Origin: Tetrapyrgos nigripes
Lineage: Eukaryota > Basidiomycota > Agaricomycetes > Agaricales > Campanellaceae
Assembly: GCA_013368315.1 (NCBI GenBank)
Contig: JAACJM010000182.1
Coordinates: forward strand, 109,045-173,044
DNA length: 64,000 nt
Direction: 5' to 3'
The notes under the pieces were generated by a model, which searched no databases, was not told the DNA's origin, and saw only the letters and a program-made list of their open reading frames with translations. Position 1 is the stretch's first letter. Every line of letters starts with the position of its first letter. Position numbers and translations under genes: made by a program. This document shows, in pieces, positions 22,033 through 33,407 of the stretch.

Positions 22033-23616
22033 ATGAAGGAAGTCCTGCTCGTAGGTTTTGGTGCTGTCGGTACTGTCTGTAAGTCTCAAGATCGCTTGGA
22101 CGGATCTGCATAGTAAACGCGGCAATTCGAGCCAGTTAGCTATAGTCTCCATCTATCTCGGAAGGTGCGATTGACTGCTGTAGCAAGAGGAAATTACAGG
22201 CAAATACAAAGTAACATGGATACTGTCGCTGAGGCCTCCGAGCAACTAATCTCATCATATTCTGCGCAGGTGGGGGGATGAACTTGAAGAGCGAAAGATA
22301 TGGAGATATTAGAAACTGGAAGCCAGATCGCGGTAATTTTGAACCATAGTATCCACGAAGCCTTCCATTGACTTTCTTAACATGCCCTGGCAGTGGTTTC
22401 TTCCGTCTCAGATGCTGCCGATAGACAGTATTCGCATGTTATACTCGCAACAAAGTGTATCCCCGATGTTATCAAGACACCAGAGATCCTCAAGCCACTT
22501 CTTTCCCCACCCTACTGCGACCGATTCCACCAGCCGACATATGTTTTGCTCCAAAATGGACTAAATATCGAGTTGGATCTCTACCACGCGATCAAATCCC
22601 TTGGACAGAGCGAGCCCAGAATTGTAAACACGGGTGTCTACGTTTTTGCCAACCAGGTCTCACCTAATGTGGTTACACACGGTCCTTTTGTGTGTAGACT
22701 CCCATTGATCCGTCAGCCCAGGATTGAGATTGCATATTTTAGGTTCAACTCTTTCTTGGCGTGTATAGACCCAACGACCGTACGACGACAGTGAACTCGT
22801 CGCAAGAGCAAACTCTGCTCGAGAATCTCAAGAGTCTTTTTCATGTAAGTATCCACACGGCCTTGTTTCTATGAGCTCGGTCTAATAATCTTCAATCATT
22901 GCAGAATGCCGATGTCACCATAGTCCCAGAGATTCAACGCAAAAAATATGCAAAGAATATGATAAATGTAGCGTTCGCTGGCTTCAGTTGTCTGACAAGG
23001 TACGAAGACCATCTTCTTAATTCAGTACACATACTTACCAAATTAACAGGTTTAGCGTTTCAGCCGTATATCGCCCTCCTCCGACGGACATCCCTTATCA
23101 GCCATATCTAGAACCCGCGACAGCCGACCGTGTCGAGCAATACACGCAAGGCTGGATTCGGGATATCTTGACGGAACTTGTTAAATTAGGTACGTGCCGA
23201 AGATCTGTCTAGATTATTAACGGATCTCAAAGTAGTGTTCAGGTCGTGCACTCGGTTTTCCGGACTCGGAGGATGGCCTGCCTTCGAGTGTCATAGAGCG
23301 ATACATAACAACCTTGGCGACGGACTACTCCACGCCAAGTATAAACCATAGACCTAGCGCTCTTCTGGATATCGAGAACGGATATCCTATTGAGGTTGAA
23401 GTGATCTGGGGGGAGCTGGTACGAATGGCAAAGGAAAGGAATGTTGACGTCCCTGTAGGTTTATGCTTTCTTCCCCGAACTGCCCTAATATTTTGGCATT
23501 TGCAGCGCATAGAGATGTCATATGCAATTCTTGTTCTTGTGCAGAATCAGATCTTGCGTCAGAGAAATAGCAAGCTGTATGGGGAAGGCGCAGGTCCAGT
23601 CGTCAATCATAGGTAA
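22033..23616 (+). CDS. Ketopantoate reductase-type (ApbA/PanE) oxidoreductase, possibly frameshifted
   Basis: Plus-strand gene of about eight exons. ATG at 22033 starts the NAD(P)-binding segment VLLVGFGAVGT. Next come VRLTAVARGNY, GMNLKSERYGDI..WKPDR, a strand that ends with VILATKCIPDV, and VLLQNGLNIE, the conserved NG of the family. The helical ApbA C-terminal domain follows from 22905 and includes YSTPSINHRPSALLDIENG and PIEVEVIWGELVR. The stop is at 23614-23616. By family it would reduce 2-dehydropantoate or a related 2-keto acid with NADPH. Two places need care. The exon 1/2 joint needs a weak donor (AA before GTCTCA at 22083). At a TTT run near 22752 the reading frame must shift by one base to reach the conserved VYRP segment, so this copy may be a recent pseudogene or carry a sequence error. 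Confidence 0.72.
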
Positions 23617-23920
23617 AATGGCCCCAAAATTGTTCAATATGGGACAGACTCGGTATCTACGTTTCGTTGATATACACACTGTAAATCCATCTGTTATGGC
23701 CTTTTTGAGCCTGAGCTATAGCGCTGCACAATTTCTATTTTTTTTCCCGGGAGTTTCCTCTGAAGGAGAATTACGAGGCCCTTTAAGGACTCGTTCTTAA
23801 TTCTGACGCTCCCGCGTGTGGCTGTGCTCGATAGCTTGTACCGGCTGTTGCTGCAAAAACGCGTGGTCTGCCCATTTGATGCGCAGGTCAGCTGCGAATT
23901 TGCGCCCAACTGCGTATTTA
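23617..23920. other. Intergenic with a short dispersed repeat
   Basis: GAATTACGAGGCCCTTTAAG at about 23769 is the start of a segment of about 60 bp that recurs at about 28299-28358 in the same orientation. The Tc1-type element inserted just downstream at a TA. Confidence 0.55.
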
Positions 23921-24034
23921 CAGCGGTTCCGGAAAATAATGGGAATCGCCGATTTTTTTTAGAGTACTGTACGCGTACTTGTAACGACTTTTATTACTAA
24001 ATATAGTATCCACCTCCCTTTTTCGTACTGCCAC
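23921..24034. repeat. Left TIR of the Tc1-type element
   Basis: 114 bp, inverted copy at 27199-27312. The inner part contains AAATATAGTATCC, an AT-rich stretch about 40-50 bp before the ATG at 24047 and a possible core promoter. Confidence 0.95.
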
Positions 24035-24046
24035 GTCACTCATAGG

Positions 24047-25878
24047 ATGGCCGACGATAACGACGTAGAATTCGAATTCGACAACTTCAACGAGCTTCTG
24101 GGTAGTGAGGAACATGCAGAAATAGACGCAGATCCTCTCGCAGACGAGTCCGAAGATGATGAAGCCCTGACTGCCATTGACAAGCGCAAGAACATCACGC
24201 AGTCCTTATTTGACAAAGTAAGAAAGGACCTGGGTGATGCTACGTGTATACATGTCCTTATATGCTGCTATTCGGTCTGATGGATCATTTTTCTAGTGCT
24301 CAAGTGGCGCGTTACCAACAGCAAGGTGCAAAAAGAGGCCGAAAGGAAGCGCAAGAATGCTGAGAGACAGAGAAAGCGTCGTGCAGAATTGAAGGCACAG
24401 AAGGCTGCTGAGAACGAGGAGAATAGTGACGAATCAGCTGGGGAGGACAGTAAGCCACGCAAAAAAGCCAAGACAACCTCCAAGGCATCTTCAAGTTCCA
24501 AGGCACCTGGTAACGAGTTGACAGAAATAATTGGGTACATCCAGGTGCGTGTATCTTCCCTGGTCTCTTTTCCTCTTATACTGACAAGTTCCATGCAGAT
24601 CCGGAAAGATGCAGCACTGACTACCTCAACGAAGAAAGCTTCTGTCCCGCAATTTGTCTCCCGTGGTCCAATCCTCATCAACGAAGGACATGACTATGAC
24701 TCGTTTCTCAAGGCGCTCTCTACTGCTTTACCCTGTCCTGTCGAGAATATTTCTCAAGGCTCTATGCTCTACCGTGCCCAGGTCCCCGCAAACTCTCCCA
24801 ACCTGCCTGTTGGTAATGAGACTGCGTACAAAGCAATGTTTCAAGTCTTCAAGGCCAAACGTGGAAATGGTCCCTACAGTGTTTTTCTCATCATGGATCC
24901 TCCTGCAAAACCTGCTATCGAAGACCTGGTATGTCCTGCTTCATATCATCTGGTACCTCGTTCTCATGTCATGACAGATTTGGGACACTGGTTCAGGCGA
25001 AAAATCCAGTTTTGATTTCACTTCGGTTGAAGCAGGTTCAGATGCCACTCCTGTCTCTTCGAGTATCAGTGCCCAGAAGGTGAGAGTTTGTCTGATTGAC
25101 TGTTTGCATGTGCTGATAACTTTCAGGTGTCTTTGGACGCAGCCAAAGAGCCATTCATGCAAGAGCTTCTTGCCGAGTATCCTATAGGCAATAATCCACT
25201 TTATCCCGACAAGCGCATTTACACAAACTCGGCTGGTACTTCCTGGGAGCTGGAGGATATGCGTCTCTCTGTATGGGCAGCACATTGGGTGAGTGGTCAT
25301 ATTATCATTTGAATCAAGATTCTGATTATCCTCAGTCTCGCAGTTCACCTGGCATCAACAGGAAAACTCCACCAGTCTCGAACTGGTTCAATTTCGACCG
25401 TGCTCTCAAGAAACCGCCAACGGCGACTACTATTCCCTCGTCTTCTGCAATGCCTTCGGCTCCCGCCATGCCCTCCACTTTATCTACACCAGCTCCCGAT
25501 ACAAGAGACTGTTTCATGGACTTTGCCATGCTCACCATGATGCAAAACATGTCACAGAGTATGGCATATCCAAACATGCCTTTCGGTAATCATATGGCCA
25601 ATGCTCCCGCACCAAACTCATCTGCTCCAGCTTCACCATCCAAAGCCCGTCTAGTATCTCTGGAGGAGTTCTGTCAATATTACAATCTCACTCTCGTTGA
25701 TCAGAACCGTCTTGCTGATCTGGAATACAAACCCGGCAACCGCGCCATTGAGAAGTTGGAGAAGGTGGAGTGGAGTGAAGTCGGCTTCAAGGCTTTGTCC
25801 TGGGCCAATATTCTGGAGGTACATAAGAGGTTTCTGAAGGATATAAAGGCCGGAGTTTGGGATGGACCTTCACAGTAG
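24047..25878 (+). CDS. Transposon-carried protein of 523 residues, function unknown
   Basis: Six exons by my model (24047-24233, 24297-24544, 24599-24928, 24978-25079, 25127-25288, 25336-25878) give one frame of 523 codons plus stop. The first intron uses donor GTGATG. The order is: an acidic N-terminus (about residues 1-45); a strongly basic coiled-coil-like helix rich in Arg/Lys/Glu (about 70-100); Ser/Lys-rich linkers with KPRKKAK, a nuclear-localisation-like motif; a globular middle; and a Pro/Ala/Met-rich low-complexity stretch. Last is a C-terminal helical domain with SLEEFCQYYNL, YKPGNRAIEKLEKV and VGFKALSW. I do not recognise an enzyme. The acidic-basic layout and possible NLS suggest a nuclear DNA- or chromatin-binding partner of transposition (inference). 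It starts 13 bp inside the left TIR and ends 135 bp before the transposase stop, tail to tail. Confidence 0.75.
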
Positions 25879-26012
25879 GGTATACATTCGTTTTGCACTG
25901 TTTCCTCATCACGCTGTTGTTGTAATCTTGTACTGTTTCACTTTTTTGGTCATTCGGATTGTACAGTAGTGTAGCGTCATTGATAATTGTCAAGTACAGT
26001 ATTACAATCAAA

Positions 26013-27155
26013 TTATCCGTCTTCGTGTACAATATATCCTGCATGTTTGAACCATGCTGTAGCCATAGCTGGAGTGACACAGAAGCATGCGTCAAGTAGA
26101 GCCATTACCAGGTCTTGTGCTTGGCAGATCATGTCACCGTGACGACACAGATAAGCTTTCCCTGGATGTCTTTGAGATTCTAGACCAAGAATGAGAACAA
26201 AGATTGACTTACATGTACTGAATGACTCCTCAATTGGATTTAGATCTGGTGAGTATGCTGGCAAATAAAGAAGTAAAACTCCTAAAAAAATACGATTTGG
26301 CAAGGGACGACAAGAGAAGAAAAAGGACACACCAACTGCATTACATGCGTCGACAACTGTGTCTGTGTGGTGAATGTGACAATTGTCCATAACAAGGACA
26401 CTGTGTTCGTCAGGGTATGGCTTCATTTGCGGTAGCTAGAACTATTCAGTCAATGTATCTAAATCTCAGGAACAGTTGTGACGTACCACATCTTCAGTAA
26501 TAAACTCGAAAAAATCATAGGAATCCAGAGACCCTTCAATAACCTTCAATGGAATATAACCCTGCATGCTCATAGCAGCAACCAACGAGTACTGGTCACC
26601 ACGAACAAAAGGCTGTGAACTGACTGCCCACTGTCCCTCGAGTGCATATCCATATCTACGACTGAGAGTGCGCTCATCTTTGCTTGATTCATCAACGGTG
26701 ACAAACTCGGTCCCTGTTCCGGAGAATTCGGTTTGGACAGAATGAATGTAATCCCTTCGGAGAGCTTCATTTCGTTCCTTGGCAATCTTGGACAACAACT
26801 TGCGAGAGAGACCGGCTTGCTGGAGATTCTCGTGGAGAGCAGACTTGGAGATAACGACATCGTGATGTATTGCCAGGTACCAGACTAGCTCGTCAAGATA
26901 TGTGGAATTGGTGCTCCTGTTTTTATAGATCTCCTGTGCAGCAGTGAAAGCTGCCAGTCCAAGAATCCTAGGACGGCCTCGAAGGGGTGATGGTGGCTTG
27001 TTGACAGTTCCGAGTTCTTCAAAGATCTGGACCCATTGATATAGACTTGACTTCAATATTGCTAGGGCATAGCAGATGTCACCACGGTCCCAGCCAGCCT
27101 CCCAAAGCCTCACAGCACATTCCTTCAGGTCAGTACTAATCTGTCTGTTGACCAT
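26013..27155 (-). CDS. Tc1/mariner-type transposase, DD34E
   Basis: Minus-strand gene with four exons (27155-26487, 26435-26333, 26281-26213, 26161-26013), 329 residues. The N-terminal half has helix-turn-helix segments (CAVRLWEAGWDRGDIC, SSLYQWVQIF) and a GRPR-like linker (PLRGRPRILG). The catalytic core reads FVTVDESS (Asp155), LVMDNCHIHH (Asp240) and YLPAYSPDLNPIEESFS (Glu275), so 34 residues separate the second Asp from Glu. All three acidic residues are present and the frame is open, so the enzyme may be active. It would cut at the TIRs and insert at TA sites in the nucleus. The ATG lies 43 bp inside the right TIR. Confidence 0.93.
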
Positions 27156-27198
27156 GGACTGCGGTAGCCTGAGCGAGCAACCAGCAAGACGGTGTGAT

Positions 27199-27312
27199 GT
27201 GGCAGTACGAAAAAGGGAGGTGGATACTATATTTAGTAATAAAAGTCGTTACAAGTACGCGTACGGTACTCTAAAAAAAATCGGCGATTCCCATTATTTT
27301 CCGGAACCGCTG
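27199..27312. repeat. Right TIR of the Tc1-type element
   Basis: Inverted partner of 23921-24034. The one visible difference is GTACC here against GTACT on the left. Confidence 0.95.
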
Positions 27313-27314
27313 TA

Positions 27315-28733
27315 ATATTTATGCGTCATGCCATTTATCTCACTTGTTCTTTCCAACGTCGATGGTTTGGACTTAGGAATTTTTTTCTCGTCGTTGGTCT
27401 CGACGTTACTTCGAATCCTCTTCCCCAAAACCATCCGACGTCACACAGCGTGACAGCTGCCCCACAATAACGACAGGTCACCTTTCCTCCCACCACCATC
27501 TCCCGTCCCTTCCTCTCCTCCTCGTCATCCTCCCTCCCTCCATTCCTTCTCTCCCTCTTACGCCTCCAGTTCAGCTACTGAACGAGACATATGGCGAGGT
27601 GGGTCTCTTTTCCCATTAGCGTCTTAGGGACCGCTATCACGCATGACGCGACGCGTCCCTTCACAACAGATGGACTGACGACGAAGTTGATGGAAAGGGA
27701 GATGCTCTCAGGATGGCTTGAGGTATTTCTCTATTCGCTTTCGACTTCTCAGATACTGATGACACGCGTAGACACTGGATAATTCGCAGGTCGTGCATAG
27801 GTGAGTCACCTCTTATCGTAACTTTTCCCACTCGTTGACCAGCTCGAGGAATTGCAGTATTATCCAGGGAAAACCGACCGCGCGTGTTTTCTTGCCATGC
27901 GGATATATTCGTGCCTTCCTCTTCGATAAGTCAGCGCCGTTTCATTTCCTTCGACGTGAATGGATGTTGACTTAGTCATTCAGAATCTCCACAGTGTTGT
28001 TAGGAGGTGATTCGCATTCGGATGGCTTTGTGCGCACTAGGCGGTCGTTGTATGTAGTCAGTCTTAGATCTAGATGGGTAGATCTCGAACAATACAATTT
28101 CAATTTTATTTGCTGGGAATGGTACAAAAGGGCTACTAATTCCAGCTGCCAAAACGCCAACCAGCCAAAACCCTGCCAAAATGTGCATACCAGCGCAGCC
28201 CCACGCAGCCGTACGCAGCTGGGCGCGGGTCTGTGCGATTTGCATGTCCGGTTTTGACTGGGATTTGAAGCCCATCGTCCTTCACTCGTGAAGATTACAA
28301 CGTTACGAGGCACTTTAAGGACTTGTTCTTATAACCTGAGGCTTCCGCGCGTGGCCATGCAACTTAGATATACAATTTTCTCACTAACTTCCGGCTCAGA
28401 GGATGATAGAAGCCAGCGAGAAGCCAATACCGAACAGTTGACAGCGCTCATTTAGCGCTCGCACTCGCACCTTTTGGGCCTCATCATTGCCACACGCAGT
28501 GGCCCACATCTCCTTCATACAGAGTTCATTGATTATATTACATACAGCTGATCGGAATGACACTTTTCAAAGGCACCTTGGGTAAACAACCGATAAATAA
28601 TACCTATACGAAAAATGTGCACCCTGTACAACACTACTTAATACGGACCTTGAGCAAAAACCGAGATAAATACCATAAAACTGAAATATACTACAATATC
28701 CCGCTGTATATGTCTCTAGACTGAAGTCTGGGA
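27315..28733. other. Intergenic; promoter-like CT-rich tract and a repeat
   Basis: A CT-rich tract (27480-27570) ahead of an ATG at 27591 resembles a fungal promoter, but the reading is only 63 codons and has no recognisable domain. TTACGAGGCACTTTAAGGAC at about 28301 is a second copy of the dispersed repeat seen at 23769. No clear gene. Confidence 0.5.
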
Positions 28734-30041
28734 TCACACAGCAGTACCTTGAGAGCTCCCATGCTTATACTCAAGCGTCTCAGTGCCGACGCCATAGTCC
28801 ACGTCAACTTCGCGACGGACCATTATCTTTGATGTGTCACTGGCAGCGGTTCCTTCGATCGTGGAGTTCATATTATGCAGCGGGATTGTTGCAGTTGCGA
28901 CAGTCGACTTCATACTATAGTCCTCCGGAGGCCGACTGCTAACGCGGATGATAATGAGATTGTATGCAATGGCAAGGACTTGCAGCTCCTGAAAAAAAAA
29001 AAAAGTTGTAGCCCAATTGTTTATCCAGACACACCAGTGGAGAAATGCTGCATACCACATCTGTAGTCGCATAGAAAGAGTTATTCCCGGTCACAAACGT
29101 GATGAATGCAATGATAGCTGTAACGGTGTACATTAGACCCGATTCAATCATGATTCGAATCACGTTCTGCAATCTAGTCCTCTTTCGCCGGAACAGTCTG
29201 CGATTCCCCGAACTGTTATTGAGGCTGGAGGTCTGCATAGCATACAGCGCATTATGTCTGTCCACTCGGCGAATGAACCACACAATCAGACCTAAACAGA
29301 TTCGACCCAATCAACATACAGGTTGAAACAATCAAAGCAAAAAAAGTGAACCTGTGGTCATGATATTGTTTGCGATCGACATCGACCACGCAGAGGTAAT
29401 GACGGCGGTAATCCGTGCTTCGCCGCCTGTCAACAGCTCGTGGGTGCTACCAGCTGTTGCCTCAAGAACAGTGATGAAGACAGTCATGGCAAGGTCTCCA
29501 AGCCATAGCAAGGCCGGTAATATGAGCAAGAGATAGTTTTTGTTCGTAACTATCCAGCACCGATAGACCTGAAAAAGACTTATATTATAGCCAAAGTAGT
29601 CAAAGATTGAAAAGCTTGCTACGGACCAAGGCCCCGTCACTGATCTGCTTGCCAACAAAGACATTGACGGTCTGATAGGCGATACAAATCAACACAGGAA
29701 AGACATAGATGATACTACTCGCTGACCTTCATGATGTTGACCCAATCAGTCAATCCGGTATATCTCTCCTCTGATCCCCCGGGACCGGTATACAGAATGA
29801 ATGCTTCGATTGCATGCATCAATGATAGTGCAACATCAAAAGTCGCAAAGAACGCTAGCAGCAGAGCAAAAAGTAGCATGGTCCAGTTGATCGCCTTCAC
29901 TGATCGAAGATCGCCCTTCTTATCCCACACGAGATAGCGCACGCAAGGGAAGAAAGTGACGAGGTATATTCCCCAGAAGATACTGGAGAGAAAGAGGCCT
30001 AAAATTTGAGCCTCACTAATCACAAGTTGAAGACGAGCCAT
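28734..30041 (-). CDS. Multi-pass integral membrane protein, basidiomycete type
   Basis: Five exons (30041-29727, 29671-29627, 29568-29352, 29291-29056, 28988-28734) give 355 residues from ATG at 30041. About seven hydrophobic helices are visible, with the landmarks ILGLFLSSIFWGIYLVTF, FALLLAFFATFDVALSL, FILYTGPGG, ISDGALVYRCWIV, LLILPALLWLGDLAMTVF, IRIMIESGLMYTVTAIIAFI and LAIAYNLIIIRVSS. This helix layout with the DG-LVYRC-WIV and ESGL-YT segments is a large family in Agaricomycetes whose function is not known. The C-terminus is hydrophilic and cytosol-like. The first donor, GTCAGC, is atypical, but reading through it meets a stop. Its start lies about 80 bp from the outer end of the inverted duplication. 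Confidence 0.85.
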
Positions 30042-31247
30042 CAGAGTAGACACTGGTCTGTCGAACCAAGATCGAGGGGGGGAAGGTCCAAGTGATGTTG
30101 GTACATGGAACGAGTCTTAAATGAACCATTTTGGATTCCTGATTGTAAAAAGTTCCTGTGACAAGGTTTTGAACTGAGTGGCCACAAGCCATCAAGTCCA
30201 GAAAAATGGCTCGTTGGTAGTAGCTCCACCTCGGGCACTGGTTCTAGTGAGTTTTAAAATAGCTGTGGAGTGCTCACAGCAAATCACAATTTTGGAAGTT
30301 CGAGCAACGGCGGGTCGATCTCATATCAGCTCTGTTAGGAAAGTGAAAAGATCAGGCACTATAAATTCCTTCCTTCCTTCCTCTACACGATCAGAGTAAA
30401 TTTATACTCGGATGCGAAATATGCCGGGAGAAGCAACACAAATGATGTCCTACGAGCGCTAAAGGCACAGATCTGAATCTGTTGGGACAGTGCTGATGCA
30501 CCAAAAAAAGTAGAGTTTGGGTTGAAGGAATTGATACCCGCTGTAGTGTGCATCTCATCTCAGCTCCTTTGGGAAAAGGTAAACTGATAAGTCCAAGCAA
30601 TCAGATCCCGTTGCTAAAAGGGCTGCAAGAAGCAAGTGTCCGAATTTGTCGGGTCAGTGGCTCAATCGCTCATTCTTCTTTGCTTTGACATGTAAGGTTT
30701 ACTACCACATCACGATGGTGAGGGACGGTGCACAAAAAAAAAAATTGGCAGATGTCACAATCAGAGTGTGGATTGAAGCTGAATTGATACCCGCTGAGTA
30801 AACTGATAAATCCAAGCAATCAGATTCCGGTGCTAAAAGGGCTGCAAAAAGCAAGTGTCCGATTTTGTCCGGCCAGTGGCTCAATCGCTCATTCTTCTTT
30901 GCCTTGACATGTAAGTTTTACTACCACATCTGTTGAACTCGTGCCTTCTGACCCCCATTGGTCACATCGCGATGGTGAAGCTTAGCCAATCAGCAACCTA
31001 GTCATTACTCCTCAGAGTGAGGTTATCGGGAACTCGACTCCATTCAGGCTAATAGATTTATCCCATGCTAGAATGGCTGTCGACACTTGCAATAAATAGT
31101 TGGAGATCTTGATTACTTCCTGATTTCAGATCGGAATGGTCGACCATTGGCCGAAAATGTCTGGCTTGAACTATTTATATCAGTGTTAGCAATGTTCTTT
31201 CTGCATTTAAAATTCAGCGCACCAGTCCTTTTTCTTCCAATCACCCC

Positions 31248-32012
31248 ATGCCAGACCCCAAAGGCCTTGTCTTCACTCTCGTAGAAAGTGGTCCCGACAT
31301 GTCAGAGGAGGAATACCATGGTTCTTATCTTACTTCCTGCTTCGAGAGTCTCCAAGATTGACAAATGTACATTTTAGATTGGTATGACAATGAGCATGCC
31401 CCTGCACGACTCACGATCCCCTCCTTCTACAATGCAACTCGTTTCAAGGCTTGTGACGGAGTCAAACCAACATCCTTGACGCTCTATGACATCTCCGAGC
31501 CCAGAGTTGCCAATGGTCCCGAGTATCAGGCCGTATTTGCAAATGGATCTGACAGAGACAAGCGTATGGTATCGACACTCCAATACCTGACTCGTCGTTC
31601 CTACTCAGTGATCTACTCGCTCTCCCACCCCGAAGCCTCTGCTTTTCTCCCTCCAAAGTTTGTCTTCTACGTGGCCATGGAGGTGAAACCCGAGGGGGAG
31701 GCATATTTCAACAAGTGGTTCAAAGAGGAGCACATCCCCATGGTTATGAAAATTCCAGGGTGGTTAAGGAGCCGAAAATTCACTTTGGAGGAGCATATTT
31801 TGTTCAGAGGATGTGTCGAGCCAGAAGTCCCGGTGTACAAGCATTTGGCTATCCACGACTTCTCTTCAGATGGATACAGGGAGACTGCCGAGATGAAAGT
31901 AGCTACCAGCACTCCGTGGCAAAACGAGGTGATGAAGAATGTTGTAGGTAGAGAGATGCGACACTTTGAATTTCTGAAGGTCTACAAATGTCCCGAGACG
32001 ACGCAGATGTAA
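31248..32012 (+). CDS. EthD-like dimeric alpha-beta barrel protein, copy 1
   Basis: Two exons: 31248-31320 and 31378-32012 around a 57-bp intron; 235 residues. The first exon gives MPDPKGLVFTLVESGP, and splicing creates DWYDNEHAPARL, the WY..EH.P.R hallmark of EthD-type proteins. A second half-repeat follows (FNKWFKEEHIPMVMKIPGW), so two ferredoxin-like halves are fused, as usual in fungal members. By family these are small cytosolic proteins. Some assist polyketide or dye degradation, and for most the substrate is unknown. The copy at 38302-39066 differs at about seven residues. Both frames are open, so both are likely functional or were until recently. The promoter lies inside the duplicated arm. 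Confidence 0.85.
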
Positions 32013-32199
32013 TGACTGGAGATATGTTGTAGTGTATGATTTTATGTCGACTGGCTTGCTGTATGATTACACCATGGGTTGAGCCAAATTCCATTTGTAA
32101 AAAATTCGAAAATTCACAAGAGAATTCGTAGCGGCTTTACAATCTTTGGATTACCGAACTTACGGTCGTAGTCGTACATTAGCCACAAAATAGCCGGCA

Positions 32200-32905
32200 G
32201 ATACACAAAGCTTGGGAACTGTCTTGAGACTACTACAAAATGAACAGCAGGCCTTTGCAGAGGTAATTGAAGATATGAGTGTCTCGCAAGTGTCCTTTGG
32301 GAGTTGGAACATGAAGTACCTACTAGCACATGTTACAAGGCCATCTATGATGAGACTCGTGACTCGTAATTTGCGCTTCACACCTATGGCTATGCTTGGG
32401 ACGTCCCCTTGGAACAAGTTTTATCTGCCGGATGCCAAGACCCAACCGGGACACTATCATAGTCATCGTGTCATCCATTCACTCCCATTTCGACTCTTAT
32501 CTGCGTGTCTCGTTCTTGCCATACGGAACGATGGTCCACACAAGCTGTCTCTTTCAGAATTATGCTCGTAGCACCGGGAAGGCAGTCACTTTCTAGATCA
32601 TGATTGTGATCTACCGGAATTTTGGAACCCATGTCATCCTATCCGAATCATGAGTCTCGCTTTGGAGAATTCCGCGCATGTTGAACATCTGCCAGTTCCT
32701 CTCCTTCTTTTCAACAGATATGGTCCTGTTACACGAGAAATCTGCGGGGATCTCGGGTCTCCGCAGTTCCAACAGACGGTCATGCAAACTTGATGGATCG
32801 CCGGTGAAGTATTGTATCAAAGTATGTCTTCTGCAAAGCTCCAAGTATGATGACGATGGTGGGATACATACTAGCAGAGTACGGTTCGATCTGTCATGGC
32901 GCTGA
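32200..32905. pseudogene. Decayed gene in the left arm
   Basis: Scattered coding-like pieces (around PWNKFYLPDAKTQPGHYHSH and, in another frame, PVPLLLFNRYGPVTREI) match the better preserved pieces in the right arm at 37566-38040. Frames change and stops interrupt. I do not recognise the family. Confidence 0.5.
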
Positions 32906-33407
32906 TAGTGCCGTCATACTATGCTACGGAATAAGGACCAAACTCTCTCGGAACCTATCGACCAGATTTTGATGTTTTTCGCTCTTCTCACCCATTTTTC
33001 AAACCATGCCGCGTGATATTTGAGCAAGAGGAGCACTGCAACTCACTTAGAAGCCGGGTATGAATAATGTGTAGAGGAAAGTGGATCAAGAATAAAGTTA
33101 AGTATATGCGCAGATACGTCTGCACCCCTGGAAAGATTTGAAAGGTCGCTGTAAATTATCCGATTGCAGAACGGGGCCTAAAAAGGGGCCTCTTAACCAG
33201 CAAGAACTTTGATACTAATGATCTGTCAAGAGGAAGAATTCAGAATCAGGTTCGGCCAGGTTGCATGATAAAAAATCCACCCAAAGGCGCGCGAACTGCA
33301 GCCTGCATCATTATCTCCCCCTGTTCATCATTTGTGTGGTTCTTTCGTGATGCAAACCCCCTGCCTAGGTAATTCCAATCATCTCTTATCGGCTTTCGAA
33401 AAACATA

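Larger units (their letters stand above)
23921..27312. mobile_element. Tc1/mariner-type transposon with two genes, apparently intact
   Basis: Terminal inverted repeats of 114 bp (23921-24034 and 27199-27312) start CAGCGGTTCCGGAAAATAAT and differ at one visible base. TA lies on both outer sides (23919-23920, 27313-27314), the insertion signature of Tc1/mariner. The element is 3392 bp. It carries a transposase on the minus strand and, converging on it, a second multi-exon gene on the plus strand. Each coding region starts within about 45 bp of the inner edge of a TIR, so the same TIR sequence probably serves as promoter for both. Near-identical TIRs and open reading frames suggest recent activity. 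Most Tc1/mariner elements carry only the transposase, so the second gene is unusual. Confidence 0.93.
30120..33407 (+). repeat. Left arm of a large inverted duplication
   Basis: The sequence from about 30120 to the TTTCGAAAAACA at 33407 matches, inverted, the stretch 36979 to about 39905. Similarity covers the EthD-like gene, its promoter, a decayed gene at 32200-32900 and non-coding ends. It is interrupted by indels. The left arm is longer, mainly because a segment of about 220 bp is present twice (about 30490-30712 and 30713-30935). Confidence 0.9.
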
